Below are positions 25,974-34,692 of a stretch of DNA of 64,000 nt, piece after piece. Each line of letters begins with the position of its first letter. The first letter of the stretch is position 1. Position numbers and translations under genes: made by a program. This DNA comes from Mycobacterium gordonae (lineage in GTDB: Bacteria; Actinomycetota; Actinomycetes; Mycobacteriales; Mycobacteriaceae), in assembly GCF_002101675.1 (NCBI RefSeq), contig NZ_LQOY01000116.1, positions 19,508 to 83,507 of the forward strand, written 5' to 3'. The notes beneath the pieces were generated by a model. The model saw only the letters and a program-made list of their open reading frames with translations. It was not told the DNA's origin and did not search any database.

Positions 25974-27392
25974 ATGGACATCGTGCTCGGGGTATCGATG
26001 GAGCCCTCAGCGGTACGCATGGTGTTGATCGAGGGGGCGAACGCCGACGGCGCGACCGTCGAGGAAGAAAGCATCGAGGTCGCCGACGACGGTGGTGATG
26101 CCGCAACCGATCGGGTCATCGCCGCGCTGGTCGGCACCCGCGAAGCCGCCATCGAGGGCGGTTACCAGATGTCCTCCACCGGGGTGACGTGGACGGACCC
26201 AACCGAAGTCGCCGCGCTGCGTCTGGAACTCGCCGCCCGCGACGTCGGCAGTGTGATGCTGGTGTCGCCCTTGCTCGCCGCCGCCGCGCTGGCGCAGACG
26301 GTGGGCGCCGCGCTCGACTATGAGCACATTGCGATGTTGTTCGTCGAGGCCGGCAGCGCGACACTGGCCGTCGTCGAGATCGCCGACGGCTCCATCGTGG
26401 ACCTGCACCGCCAGTCCGTCGGCGATCAATCCTTGGCAGCCGGGCTGGTGACGATGGTCGCCGGTCTCGACGCGCCGGGTTCGCGGGCCGACGGCGTGTT
26501 CCTCATCGGCTGCGGCGTCGACATCGTCGGCGTCAAACCGGCCTTGGAAGCGGCGACGTCGTTGGTGGTCAGCTGTCCGGAAGAACCGGAGATGGCATTG
26601 GCCAGAGGCGCTGCGCTGGCTTCGGCGAATGCGCCGCTGTTCGCCTCGTCGACGTCCGCTCTCGCCTACGCGCTGGATCCGGGCACCGGAGAGGTGAACC
26701 CGCACGCGCTCACCCCGAGTTATCTCGACGTCTGCGCGATGGCCGGCGTCAGCGAGGGCGCGCTCGCCTACAGCGCCATAGACGACGAAGCCGACCCCGA
26801 ACCGGAGCCCGACGCTCGGCGCAGGCCGGTGGCGCTGGTCAGCGCGGCCATCGTGGGCGTCGCTGCCGTGGTGGCCGGAACCCTGATCGTGTCGCTGGGT
26901 TCCCACGTCCGCACCACCGCTGCCCAACAGTCCAGCCCGCGCGACAGCGCGCCGACACCGGCGATCCAGGCCCCCGCCACCGAATTGCCGGCGCAGGTGT
27001 TGCTGCCGGTTCCGAGCGCCGCGTCGCCGCCGACGGTGGCGCCAGCCCCGAGTGCGGCGCCGCCTTCGGTCGAGGTGGCCGCCGCGCCGCCGCCGCCGGT
27101 GGTTCAGCAGGCACCGCCGCAGACCGTCACCCGACCGGCGCAGGCCCCGGCGTACCTGGCCCCCGCGCCGCGTCGTCAGCCCACTCAGCAGGCGGCCCCA
27201 CCGGTGCAGACACCGGTGCAACAGGCTCCGCAGCCGTCGGCGCCGCCGCCCGCGGCGCCAGCACCGGCCGCCCCGGCGCCCGCCGCGCCGACCCCTGTCA
27301 TGACGATGTACCTGCACTTGCCGTTCCTGTCGATCCCGATTCCGATCAATCCCCCACCGCCGCCGCCCCCGCCCGCGGAACCCGGTCCGTAG
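25974..27392 (+). CDS. Membrane protein with N-terminal actin-like/DUF7159-type domain and Pro-rich tail
   Basis: The 472-aa protein has a cytosolic domain of about 280 residues beginning MDIVLGVSMEPSAVRMVL. One membrane helix (about 285-308) leads to a Pro/Ala/Gln-rich region that ends in YLHLPFLSIPIPINP and a polyproline run. The start resembles the phosphate-1 strand of actin-like ATPases, and GSATLAVVEIADGS could be the second. A clear paralogue lies at 45839-48040. GGAGGGG lies six bases before the ATG. It follows the Rv0312-like gene after 198 bp, in which no further gene is seen. I am unsure of the family label; the role is unknown. Confidence 0.75.
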   Translation: MDIVLGVSMEPSAVRMVLIEGANADGATVEEESIEVADDGGDAATDRVIAALVGTREAAIEGGYQMSSTGVTWTDPTEVAALRLELAARDVGSVMLVSPLLAAAALAQTVGAALDYEHIAMLFVEAGSATLAVVEIADGSIVDLHRQSVGDQSLAAGLVTMVAGLDAPGSRADGVFLIGCGVDIVGVKPALEAATSLVVSCPEEPEMALARGAALASANAPLFASSTSALAYALDPGTGEVNPHALTPSYLDVCAMAGVSEGALAYSAIDDEADPEPEPDARRRPVALVSAAIVGVAAVVAGTLIVSLGSHVRTTAAQQSSPRDSAPTPAIQAPATELPAQVLLPVPSAASPPTVAPAPSAAPPSVEVAAAPPPPVVQQAPPQTVTRPAQAPAYLAPAPRRQPTQQAAPPVQTPVQQAPQPSAPPPAAPAPAAPAPAAPTPVMTMYLHLPFLSIPIPINPPPPPPPPAEPGP

Positions 27393-27425
27393 CGGATCGG
27401 TCGAGTTGAGCGCAGACTGGGCGAT

Positions 27426-27854
27426 ATGAGTGACAAAGGCGGATCAGGCGGCGGCTTCGGGTTCGACCCCGAGGACTTGGATCGGGTGATTCGGGAGGGC
27501 ACCGAAGGCCTGCGCGACGCATTCGAGCGGATCAGCAGGTACGTCGGGTCGCCCGGCGGACGCTCAGGCTGGTCTTTGCTGTTCGACGACCTCTCCCGGC
27601 GCAGCAGCCGCCCGGAGCCCGAGACCACGGGCGAGGCCGGCGACGGGGTGTGGGCCATCTACACCGTCGACGCAGACGGCGGCGCCCGGGTCGAGCAGGT
27701 GTACGCCAGCGAACTCGACGCGCTGCGCGCCAACAAGAACAACACCGACCCCAAGCGCAAGGTGCGTTTCCTGCCGTATGGCATCGCGGTCAGCGTGCTG
27801 GACAACCCGACGAACGGGCTGACCAAGGACTCGCCCGATCCGCCTGACGCCTAA
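27426..27854 (+). CDS. Conserved mycobacterial protein (Rv0313-like)
   Basis: The 142-aa protein starts with a Gly-rich MSDKGGSGGGFGF segment, has a helical middle part and ends in a domain with YTVDADGGARVEQVYASELDAL in part. M. tuberculosis Rv0313 (128 aa) sits at the same place after the Hsp70-like gene. There is no signal peptide or membrane helix. It lies 33 bp after the preceding membrane protein gene and is probably in one operon with it. Function unknown. Confidence 0.78.
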   Translation: MSDKGGSGGGFGFDPEDLDRVIREGTEGLRDAFERISRYVGSPGGRSGWSLLFDDLSRRSSRPEPETTGEAGDGVWAIYTVDADGGARVEQVYASELDALRANKNNTDPKRKVRFLPYGIAVSVLDNPTNGLTKDSPDPPDA

Positions 27855-27894
27855 GCCAGTTCCCGATGACCCGGATCTGACCCGCGAGGACGCC

Positions 27895-28305
27895 GTGCGC
27901 CTGGCGCAAGCCGCGCTGCGGGCCCACGGTCTCCCGAACAGCCCCGGCCTGAATGCTCAGAATTACGGCGGCTTTGACGGCTGGGACGGGCCGGTGGTGT
28001 TCGAGTACGACCCCGTACGACAAATGCTCACCGTGCTGGCGCTTTGTTATCGCTTCCGCAAACCGCCGCGACCCGGTGTCATTGCGGGCTTCCAGGAGGA
28101 GGAAAGGCGGGGCACCGACACGGGGGGCGGCGCGGTCGAATTCCGGTCAGATTCCGGCGGCCTGTTCCTGACTCGCAGCTACCGGCACAAAACCGACCCG
28201 AGGCGCTTCGTCGAGGAAACGGACGAGCTGATGCGGGCCGCTCGCTACTGGGCCGATGAAGTCCTTCCCAACGTCGCCGACAGAGTCTTCGGCCACGACC
28301 ATTAG
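27895..28305 (+). CDS. Hypothetical protein, start uncertain
   Basis: About 136 aa from GTG 27895, ending in a segment PRRFVEETDELMRAARYWADE. The frame is open upstream to 27823 and looks protein-like (LTPKPVPDDPDLTRED), but no ATG, GTG or TTG occurs there before 27895. A CTG at 27844, just before the end of the previous gene, would give a coupled start. No ribosome site stands out at 27895. No family is recognised; it is probably a small cytosolic protein in the same unit as the Rv0313-like gene. Confidence 0.65.
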   Translation: MRLAQAALRAHGLPNSPGLNAQNYGGFDGWDGPVVFEYDPVRQMLTVLALCYRFRKPPRPGVIAGFQEEERRGTDTGGGAVEFRSDSGGLFLTRSYRHKTDPRRFVEETDELMRAARYWADEVLPNVADRVFGHDH

Positions 28306-28332
28306 TTGGCGCGCAGATGTGCCGGCCGGCGT

Positions 28333-29052
28333 TCAGCCCTGCTCCACCACGTTCCCGCTTCCGTTCTTGCTGATCTGCGGCGAGCCGGAGTGATAGGTGA
28401 CCTTGTTGTTCAGCCCGGACGCTTCGATGGTGTCGACGTTGTCGACGGTGATGACGTTCTGCAGTCCGGAGACGTTGACCGTCGCGCAGTGGCCGGTGAG
28501 CGTCACCGTGTTGGAGATGCCGCTGATGTTGATCACGGTGCCGTTGCAGGCGACGGTCTTGTTCTCGTTGATCCCTGAGATCGTGACCGTCTCACCCGCG
28601 GGCGCGGTGGCCGACGGCGACGGACCGGCGCTGGGCGTGCGCGTCTTGCCGGTCGAGGGTGCGGTCCGGCTGGGTGTCGCAGGTGACGACGTGTCCGCCG
28701 ACGTGCTTTCGGTGGGCGAGGGCAGGACGAGATCATCGTGGGAGAACTGGCGTGCGGCGTAGGCGGCGATGCCGCCCACCAAGACCAGCACGCCCAGCAC
28801 GCCGGCCGCGGCCAAGATCCAGAACCAGCGCATGCCCGAGGACGACCGCGGCGTGGCGCCGGGATAGGGGCTGGTGTAGCCGTAACCCGGCGGGGGCATG
28901 CTCGACGGCATCGGCGGCATCGGCGGCATCGGCGGCATCGGCGGCGGATAGCTGTAGCCACCCTGCTCGCCCAGCTCCGAGGCGCGCGCCGTATCAGCCA
29001 GCGGCTGCTCCAGCTCCCGGATCCGGGCTTCCGGGTCATCCTCTGGTTTCAT
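28333..29052 (-). CDS. Single-pass membrane protein with DUF3060-like domain (Rv0314c-like)
   Basis: The 239-aa protein has an N-terminal cytosolic part with a Met-Pro repeat (about 39-55), one membrane helix (about 76-98) and a Ser/Thr/Pro-rich linker. The C-terminal domain repeats short I-S-G-I / V-S-G-L / E-A-S-G-L motifs, as expected for a small beta-helix (DUF3060). The passenger domain should be outside the membrane. M. tuberculosis Rv0314c is 220 aa and is in the same place. ATG 29052 is preferred because the upstream frame runs into the start of the divergent reductase gene. Function unknown. Confidence 0.8.
   Translation of the reverse strand: MKPEDDPEARIRELEQPLADTARASELGEQGGYSYPPPMPPMPPMPPMPSSMPPPGYGYTSPYPGATPRSSSGMRWFWILAAAGVLGVLVLVGGIAAYAARQFSHDDLVLPSPTESTSADTSSPATPSRTAPSTGKTRTPSAGPSPSATAPAGETVTISGINENKTVACNGTVINISGISNTVTLTGHCATVNVSGLQNVITVDNVDTIEASGLNNKVTYHSGSPQISKNGSGNVVEQG
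28907..28942. repeat. 9-bp tandem repeat, four copies
   Basis: The unit GGCATCGGC (plus strand) is repeated perfectly four times inside the Rv0314c-like gene and encodes the Met-Pro-Pro run in its N-terminal region. The unit is a multiple of three, so copy-number change would keep the frame. Such repeats are typical sites of length variation between strains. Confidence 0.9.
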
Positions 29053-29099
29053 GCTCAGATGCTCCCATATCGGAAAGGCGGCGGAATAGGCTCGGCGTC

Positions 29100-30113
29100 G
29101 TGCCCGCATTGCCGAATCGCCAGATCCTGTTGCGCCGTCGCCCTTCCGGTCTGGTGCAGCCCGACGACACCGAGCTGATCACCCGTCCGGCACCGGAACT
29201 CGCGGCGGGGGAGGCGCTGCTGCGCACCACCTATGTCGGCATCGACGCCGCCGCCCGCACCTGGCTCGACGACCAACCCAGCTACCTGCCGCCGGTGCAG
29301 CTCGGCGAGGTGATCCGGGCGGCCGGGATCGGCGAGGTCGTCGAAACACGTTGCGACGCATACGCTATCGGCGACATCGTCACCACGCTTACCGGCTTCC
29401 AGGAGTACGTGGTCATCCGCGACGACATCTTCAGCACACCCATCCCGGGCGAGGATGACCAGTTGGCGATCATGTCGGTGTACGGACCGACGGGCGCCAC
29501 GGCCTACTTCGGCATGACCGACATCGGCCGCCCACAGCCCGGCGAAACCGTGGTGGTCTCGGCCGCGGCAGGTGCCACCGGGTCGGTGGCTGGGCAGATC
29601 GCCAAGATCGCCGGCGCCCGGGTGGTCGGTATCGCCGGCGGGCCCGAGAAGTGCCGGGCGGTCGTGGAGGACTTCGGCTTCGACGCGTGCATCGACTACA
29701 AGAACGACGACCTGATGGCCGCGCTCAAAGAGCACTGCCCGCGCCGCGTCGACGTCTACTTCGACAACGTCGGCGGCCCCATCCTCAACGCGGTGCTGGG
29801 CCGGCTCGCTTCCAGGGCGCGCGTGGTGCTCTGCGGTGTCATCTCCAGTTACCTCACCGGCGAGCACCCCGGACCGGCCAATTACGTGAACCTGTTGTCC
29901 AAAACCGCGTCCATGCAGGGTTTCAACGCGCTCGACCAGTGGGGCCGCTTCGACGAGGCGTTCGCCAATCTGCGCCAGTGGGAGTCCGAGGGGCGGCTGC
30001 GGCATCGCCAGACCATCTACGAGGGCATCGAGTCGTGCGTCGACGCCCTCAACGGCCTGTTCACCGGGGCCAACATCGGCAAGACACTGGTCAAGATCAG
30101 CGAGCCCGGCTGA
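29100..30113 (+). CDS. NADP-dependent medium-chain reductase (MDR, prostaglandin/leukotriene-reductase type)
   Basis: The 337-aa protein belongs to the zinc-free medium-chain dehydrogenase/reductase group (curcumin/double-bond reductase type). It has a GroES-like N-terminal domain, and a Rossmann domain with AAAGATGSVAGQIAKIAG near residue 155 and the YFDNVGG motif. Such enzymes reduce activated double bonds of enones or aldehydes with NADPH. GTG 29100 begins VPALPNRQILL, the usual family start; a longer upstream frame overlaps the divergent gene and is not coding. Substrate unknown. Confidence 0.83.
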   Translation: MPALPNRQILLRRRPSGLVQPDDTELITRPAPELAAGEALLRTTYVGIDAAARTWLDDQPSYLPPVQLGEVIRAAGIGEVVETRCDAYAIGDIVTTLTGFQEYVVIRDDIFSTPIPGEDDQLAIMSVYGPTGATAYFGMTDIGRPQPGETVVVSAAAGATGSVAGQIAKIAGARVVGIAGGPEKCRAVVEDFGFDACIDYKNDDLMAALKEHCPRRVDVYFDNVGGPILNAVLGRLASRARVVLCGVISSYLTGEHPGPANYVNLLSKTASMQGFNALDQWGRFDEAFANLRQWESEGRLRHRQTIYEGIESCVDALNGLFTGANIGKTLVKISEPG

Positions 30114-30246
30114 CCGTTCCGGCGCAGTGACGTCCAGGGCGTCCGCTAGCCACCGCGCGAAATGTCCACCCGCAGTGACCAGGAGCTACGCGAAACCGCC
30201 TCGCCAGAGTCCACGTAAGGCCAAGCGGGCTGCTATCTTCCTTGCC

Positions 30247-31131
30247 ATGCCACAGATGGACCGCCGCCGCATGCTCATGCTGGCGGGATTCAGCGCACTG
30301 GCGGCCGCGACTGCGGCCCCGACAGCAAACGCCAGCCCGTCCCGGCCGGCCGCACCCGCCGGTCCCGCGCCGGTGCCGGCCGCGCCCGCGGCCGGGGCGA
30401 CCGGTGGATTCATCTGGCACGACGAGTTCGACGGGCCGGCCGGTTCGGCCCCCGATCCCGGCAAGTGGGCGGTGTCCAACTTCCGCACGCCGATCCGCAA
30501 CCCGGTCGGATTCGACCAGCCACAGTTCTGGGGGCAGTACCGCGACAGCCGCCAGAACGTGTTCCTGGACGGCAATTCCAACTTGGTGCTGCGCGCGACC
30601 CACGACGGCCACGGCGGCTACTTCGGCGGCCTGGTGCACGGCCTGTGGCGAGGCGGCGTAGGGACGACATGGGAAGCCCGGATTAAATTCAACTGCCTGG
30701 GACCCGGCATGTGGCCGGCGTGGTGGTTGTCCAACGACGACCCCGGCCGCAGTGGCGAGATCGACCTCATCGAGTGGTACGGCAACGGCACCTGGCCGTC
30801 GGGCACCACGGTGCACGCCAACCCGGATGGCACCGCGTTCGAGACCAACCCGATCGGCGTGGACGGCGGCTGGCATAACTGGCGCGTCAAGTGGGACGTC
30901 ACCGGGATGTACTTCTGGGTCGACTACGCCGACGGCGCAGCGCCCTACTTCTCGGTCCCGGCCACCGGCATCGAGAACCTGGACGAGCCTTTCAAGGAAT
31001 GGCCGTTCAACGACCCGGACTACACGGTGTTCCCGGTACTGAACCTGGCCGTGGGTGGCTCCGGCGGCGGCGACCCGGCCGCCGGCACCTACCCGCAGGA
31101 CATGCTCGTCGACTGGGTGCGCGTCTTCTGA
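30247..31131 (+). CDS. Exported GH16 beta-1,3-glucanase-like protein (Rv0315-like)
   Basis: The 294-aa protein is the same length as M. tuberculosis Rv0315. The N-terminus MDRRRMLMLAGFSALAA looks like a twin-arginine (Tat) signal, followed by a Pro/Ala-rich spacer. The GH16 domain has the catalytic motif GEIDLIEWYG near residues 170-179, with both acids of ExDxxE present. The fold predicts an endo-beta-1,3-glucanase acting outside the cytoplasm; some GH16 members act on other beta-glucans. Rv0315 has been reported as an immunogenic protein. No operon partner is evident. Confidence 0.9.
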   Translation: MPQMDRRRMLMLAGFSALAAATAAPTANASPSRPAAPAGPAPVPAAPAAGATGGFIWHDEFDGPAGSAPDPGKWAVSNFRTPIRNPVGFDQPQFWGQYRDSRQNVFLDGNSNLVLRATHDGHGGYFGGLVHGLWRGGVGTTWEARIKFNCLGPGMWPAWWLSNDDPGRSGEIDLIEWYGNGTWPSGTTVHANPDGTAFETNPIGVDGGWHNWRVKWDVTGMYFWVDYADGAAPYFSVPATGIENLDEPFKEWPFNDPDYTVFPVLNLAVGGSGGGDPAAGTYPQDMLVDWVRVF

Positions 31132-31143
31132 CCTTCTGACGCG

Positions 31144-31374
31144 CTAGTTCGTCAGGTGCAGGTACCAGAGCCCGTCATCGCCCTGGCGGCAGTCCCAATG
31201 CGTGTACGCCCCGTCGTTGTGGGTGATTTCCACGTGTGGACCGTCAGCCTGACACGCCGCCAACGTCGCATAACTGCCCTCGACCTGCACCTCGTCGGCA
31301 TTGGCCACGGCCACCGCGGTGGTGAACAACGCGGCGCCGGCCGTCAGAATCCCGGCAGCGAACATGGTCTTCAT
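31144..31374 (-). CDS. Small exported protein of unknown function
   Basis: The 76-aa product has a clear signal peptide (about 1-26, MKTMFAAGILTAGAALFTTA onwards, cut near ANA-DE). The mature peptide is about 50 residues long with two Cys that could form a disulfide, and ends in DDGLWYLHLTN. ATG 31374 fits the signal peptide and has AAGGGGG-type purines upstream. Small secreted Cys-pair proteins of this kind are common in mycobacteria. Its role is unknown. It faces the GH16 gene tail to tail and is divergent from the next gene. Confidence 0.72.
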   Translation of the reverse strand: MKTMFAAGILTAGAALFTTAVAVANADEVQVEGSYATLAACQADGPHVEITHNDGAYTHWDCRQGDDGLWYLHLTN

Positions 31375-31451
31375 CTCCGAGCCCCCTTCCGAAATCGTTA
31401 ATTGACGGGTTGCCCAATCCGGCGCAGGACGAAACTGTGACGGGCTCACGT

Positions 31452-31467
31452 TCGAACGTATGATCGA
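31452..31467. promoter_or_regulatory. Candidate LexA (SOS) box
   Basis: TCGAACGTATGATCGA at 31452-31467 matches the mycobacterial SOS box TCGAAC-N4-GTTCGA at 11 of 12 fixed positions. It ends three bases before the ATG at 31471, where a ribosome site would normally lie, so a leaderless transcript with the box over the promoter is likely. The consensus is established for M. tuberculosis; control by LexA here is inferred. Confidence 0.55.
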
Positions 31468-31470
31468 ACG

Positions 31471-31785
31471 ATGGGGCGGCTCGCGTCGATCGGCTACAAC
31501 GGGCAGCCGCTCCGCGGGCCCTTCCGGCCGGTGCGTCCCCCCGTCCCGGTCCTGGTGGACCTGACGGTGCTGTTTCCGCGTGAGCCGCACCGCTCCGGCC
31601 GGTATCAGCCGAACGGGCTGCAGCTGCACAAGGTGGTGGAGGGCAAGCTGAGCTGCTGGGGGCTGTGCGAGCAGGGCGACTGGTGGGGTCTGGTGACCTA
31701 CCCGGTGGAGTTCGGGGCCAGGCACAAGGCGGTGACGCACTGGGTGCCGGCCTGGACCCTGCGGCGAAAAGGTGAGCGGCCGTGA
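31471..31785 (+). CDS. Small conserved protein, possibly DNA-damage inducible
   Basis: The 104-aa protein is rich in Trp, Pro and Arg and has no signal peptide or membrane helix. Segments such as LFPREPHRSGRYQPNG and HWVPAWTLRR look like a compact folded domain, but I do not recognise the family. It is preceded directly by a near-consensus LexA box and has no Shine-Dalgarno sequence, which suggests a leaderless SOS transcript. The next gene starts 35 bp downstream on the same strand. Confidence 0.65.
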   Translation: MGRLASIGYNGQPLRGPFRPVRPPVPVLVDLTVLFPREPHRSGRYQPNGLQLHKVVEGKLSCWGLCEQGDWWGLVTYPVEFGARHKAVTHWVPAWTLRRKGERP

Positions 31786-31820
31786 GGTTCTGCCATTGCC
31801 CCACCCGTAGGGTGGACACA

Positions 31821-33320
31821 ATGAGCGAACGGCCGATACGACCGCTGCGTAGTGTCAAACAGATCACCAGGGGGTTGGGGGCTCTCGACCGTGAGCTGTT
31901 TGAGGCGGTTGCGGAGAGTCCGACCCCGTTGCTCGACAAGGCAATGCCGCCACTGACCCGGGCGGCCGACCACTCGAAGCTGTGGTTCGTCATCGCGGCG
32001 CTGTTGATCGCGTCGGGCAAGCACTCGGCGCAGCGCGGCGCCATTCGCGGAGTGGTGTCGCTGGGGGTCACCAGCCTGGTGACCAACCAGGTCGCCAAGC
32101 GCGTCCGCCGGCGGCCGCGTCCGCTCTACGATTCGGTGCCTCTGGTCCGGCGCGTCCGGCGTCGTCCGACGTCCAATTCGTTGCCGTCCGGTCATTCCGC
32201 CAGCGCCGCCGCGTTCGCCGTCGGGGTGGGGTTGGAGAACCCGACGCTGGGCTTCGGGCTGGCGTTGCTGGCCGGCCTGGTCGGGTTGTCCCGGGTGGCG
32301 GTCGGTGCGCATTACCCCGGCGACGTGGTGATCGGATTCGGCATCGGCTCCGGCATCGCTGTGCTGGGCAGCCGGCTGGTGCCGCCGATCGTCGAAACCG
32401 CGCTGCCGAAGACCGAACCGCTGCGCGCGGACGTTCCGGAGCGCCCCGACGGTTCCGGCGTGGTCCTGGTGGTCAACCCGGCCTCGAACAGCGGCAGCGG
32501 GGTCCGCGTCGCCGACGAGGTGCGGGGCCAGTTGCCCGCGGCGGAGATCGTCGAACTCGGATCCGATGACGACCCCGTGCAGGTGTTGCGCGACGCCGCC
32601 GAGCGCGCCGAGGTGCTCGCGGTCGGCGGGGGCGACGGAACGGTGGCAGCGGCCGCGGCGGTCGCGGCCAACGCCGGAGTGCCGCTGGCAGTTTTCCCGG
32701 GCGGAACCTTCAACCATTTCGCCAAGGACATCGGTTGTGACACCGTCGCCAAGACCATTGATGCGATACGGCGGGGCAGCGTCGCGTACGTCGACCTGAT
32801 GTGCCTGAACGAAAGCCAGATGGTGGTCAACACCGCCAGCATCGGCGCGTACCCCGCGTTCGTCCAAGAGCGCGAGAAGTTGGAAAAGCGGATCGGCAAG
32901 CCACTGGCGGGCATGTACGCGATGTTGCACACGCTGCGCAACGGCCAGCCGGTACGCATCAGCTACGACAACAAGACGTTGCAGACGTCACTGATGTTCG
33001 TCGGCAATTCGCTCTATCTGCCAACGGGATTCGCGCCGTCCCGGCGCACCCGGATGGACGACGGCCTGATCGATGTGCGCATCCTGGAAACCGGTCGCCG
33101 ACTGGCCAGGACCAGGATTCTGACAGCGCTGCTGCTGGGCCGGCTGGAACGCAGCCCGCTGTACCACGAGATGCAGGTTCCGGAGTTCACCTTCACCGCC
33201 GTCGACGGACCCACCGTCGTCGCCCATGACGGCGAGATCGGTGAGGAGTACGACAAAGCCACATTCGCCTCCATGTACCGGGCACTGCCGGTCTACCGCC
33301 CGCTTTCCCTCATTCGGTGA
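31821..33320 (+). CDS. PAP2 phosphatase - diacylglycerol kinase fusion protein
   Basis: The 499-aa protein has two domains. An N-terminal PAP2 domain (about 1-200) has KRVRRRPRP, LPSGHSAS and SRVAVGAHYPGD. A C-terminal lipid-kinase catalytic domain (about 210-495) has the nucleotide motif GGGDGT near residue 270. Such fusions are found in actinobacteria and could dephosphorylate a lipid phosphate and phosphorylate a lipid on the same polypeptide. The membrane helices of the PAP2 part would hold the kinase at the inner leaflet. ATG 31821 gives MSERPIRPLR. The 3' end overlaps the convergent xylB by 11 bases. Confidence 0.85.
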   Translation: MSERPIRPLRSVKQITRGLGALDRELFEAVAESPTPLLDKAMPPLTRAADHSKLWFVIAALLIASGKHSAQRGAIRGVVSLGVTSLVTNQVAKRVRRRPRPLYDSVPLVRRVRRRPTSNSLPSGHSASAAAFAVGVGLENPTLGFGLALLAGLVGLSRVAVGAHYPGDVVIGFGIGSGIAVLGSRLVPPIVETALPKTEPLRADVPERPDGSGVVLVVNPASNSGSGVRVADEVRGQLPAAEIVELGSDDDPVQVLRDAAERAEVLAVGGGDGTVAAAAAVAANAGVPLAVFPGGTFNHFAKDIGCDTVAKTIDAIRRGSVAYVDLMCLNESQMVVNTASIGAYPAFVQEREKLEKRIGKPLAGMYAMLHTLRNGQPVRISYDNKTLQTSLMFVGNSLYLPTGFAPSRRTRMDDGLIDVRILETGRRLARTRILTALLLGRLERSPLYHEMQVPEFTFTAVDGPTVVAHDGEIGEEYDKATFASMYRALPVYRPLSLIR

Positions 33321-34692
33321 GGTCTCGCACCCGCGCATAGCGGTCACGCATGCCGGGTGCGTCCTGTCCCTCGTATGTGCGGGTGGCCGGCGGTGACCAG
33401 GCAGGCGGGTCCGGTGACCCGCTGAATGCCCATGCTGCCTGCCGCGCCGCGCCCAGTGCGACGTATTCGCCCGGGGTCGGGACCACCACGGGCATGCCAA
33501 ATACGGTCGGCGCGATCTCGCGCACCGCGCGGGACTGCGCGCCGCCACCGATCAGCAGGATGCGGTGCACTCTCACGCCGTGCCTGGTGAGGTGGGCGAG
33601 GCCGTCAGCGAGTGCGCACAGCATGCCTTCCACCGCGGCCCGGGCCAGGTTGGCCGGCGTCGAATTCGACAGACGCAGACCATGCAGCGCGCCAGTTGTG
33701 TTGGGCCGGTTGGGCGTTCGCTCACCTTCCAGGTAGGGCACGAGTACCAGGCCCGCACTGCCCGGTGGCGCCGACAGGGCCAGCGCGGACAGCTCGTCGT
33801 GGCCCACGCTCAGCATTGTCGCCACCGCATCGAGCACCCGCGCGGCGTTGAGCGTGCACACCAGGGGAAGGTAGCGGCCGGTGCCGTCGGCGAAACCGGC
33901 CACGAATCCCTGCTCGTCGCGGACCGGGTCGGCGGCCACGGCACACACCACACCCGATGTTCCGATTGAGACGATGACGTCGCCCTCGGCGGCGCCCAGA
34001 CCCAGCGCCGCGGCGGCGTTGTCGCCCAAACCCGCCCCGAAAACCGTTGCGCCGCCCAATGCCTCGGAGGGTCCGAGCACGCGCGGCAGAGCCGGACTGC
34101 GGCCCCGGAGCGCCAGCTCGAGGAGGTCGAGACGGTACCGATCGGTGCCGGCGTCGAAGTAACCGGTGCCGCTGGCATCGCTGCGGTCGGTGGTCAGCGC
34201 CGCAATGCCGGATTCACCGCGCAGCCGCCAGGTCAGCCAGTCGTGTGGCAGGCACACCGCCGCCGTGCGATCGGCATTCTGCGGTTCGTGGTCGGCGAGC
34301 CAGCGCAGTTTCGCGGCGGTGACCGCCGCCAGCGGCACCAGCCCGACGGCATGCGCCCACGCTCGCGGTCCGCCCAGCTCGTCGACCAGGGCGCGTGCCG
34401 TGTCGGCCGAGCGCACGTCGTTCCACAGCAGGGCGGGACGCACCACCGCACCGCCGGAGTCGAGGCACACCATGCCATGCTGCTGCGCACCGACCGCCAC
34501 GGCGTCGACATCGGCGATACCGCCCGCGGCCGCGACGGCCTGCCGGGCAGCCGATTCCCAGGCGGCCGGGTCGATTTCGGTGCCGTCGGGGTGTGCGGCG
34601 CGACCCTGGCGGAGCACGGCACCGGTCTCGGCGTCACACACCAGGACCTTGCAGGACTGTGTCGAGGAGTCGATACCGGCGACCAGGGTCAC
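33310..34692 (-). CDS. xylB: Xylulokinase, FGGY carbohydrate kinase family
   Basis: The 460-aa FGGY-family kinase has an N-terminal phosphate loop GIDSSTQSCK, an AVGAQQHGMV segment typical of xylulokinases, and a C-terminal GGGAQSRAVREI nucleotide motif. It phosphorylates D-xylulose (or D-ribulose). The GTG start at 34692 overlaps the stop of the polyol dehydrogenase (GTGA), so the two are coupled. Together they would turn D-arabitol or a related polyol into xylulose 5-phosphate for the pentose phosphate pathway. Confidence 0.88.
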   Translation of the reverse strand: MTLVAGIDSSTQSCKVLVCDAETGAVLRQGRAAHPDGTEIDPAAWESAARQAVAAAGGIADVDAVAVGAQQHGMVCLDSGGAVVRPALLWNDVRSADTARALVDELGGPRAWAHAVGLVPLAAVTAAKLRWLADHEPQNADRTAAVCLPHDWLTWRLRGESGIAALTTDRSDASGTGYFDAGTDRYRLDLLELALRGRSPALPRVLGPSEALGGATVFGAGLGDNAAAALGLGAAEGDVIVSIGTSGVVCAVAADPVRDEQGFVAGFADGTGRYLPLVCTLNAARVLDAVATMLSVGHDELSALALSAPPGSAGLVLVPYLEGERTPNRPNTTGALHGLRLSNSTPANLARAAVEGMLCALADGLAHLTRHGVRVHRILLIGGGAQSRAVREIAPTVFGMPVVVPTPGEYVALGAARQAAWAFSGSPDPPAWSPPATRTYEGQDAPGMRDRYARVRDLTE

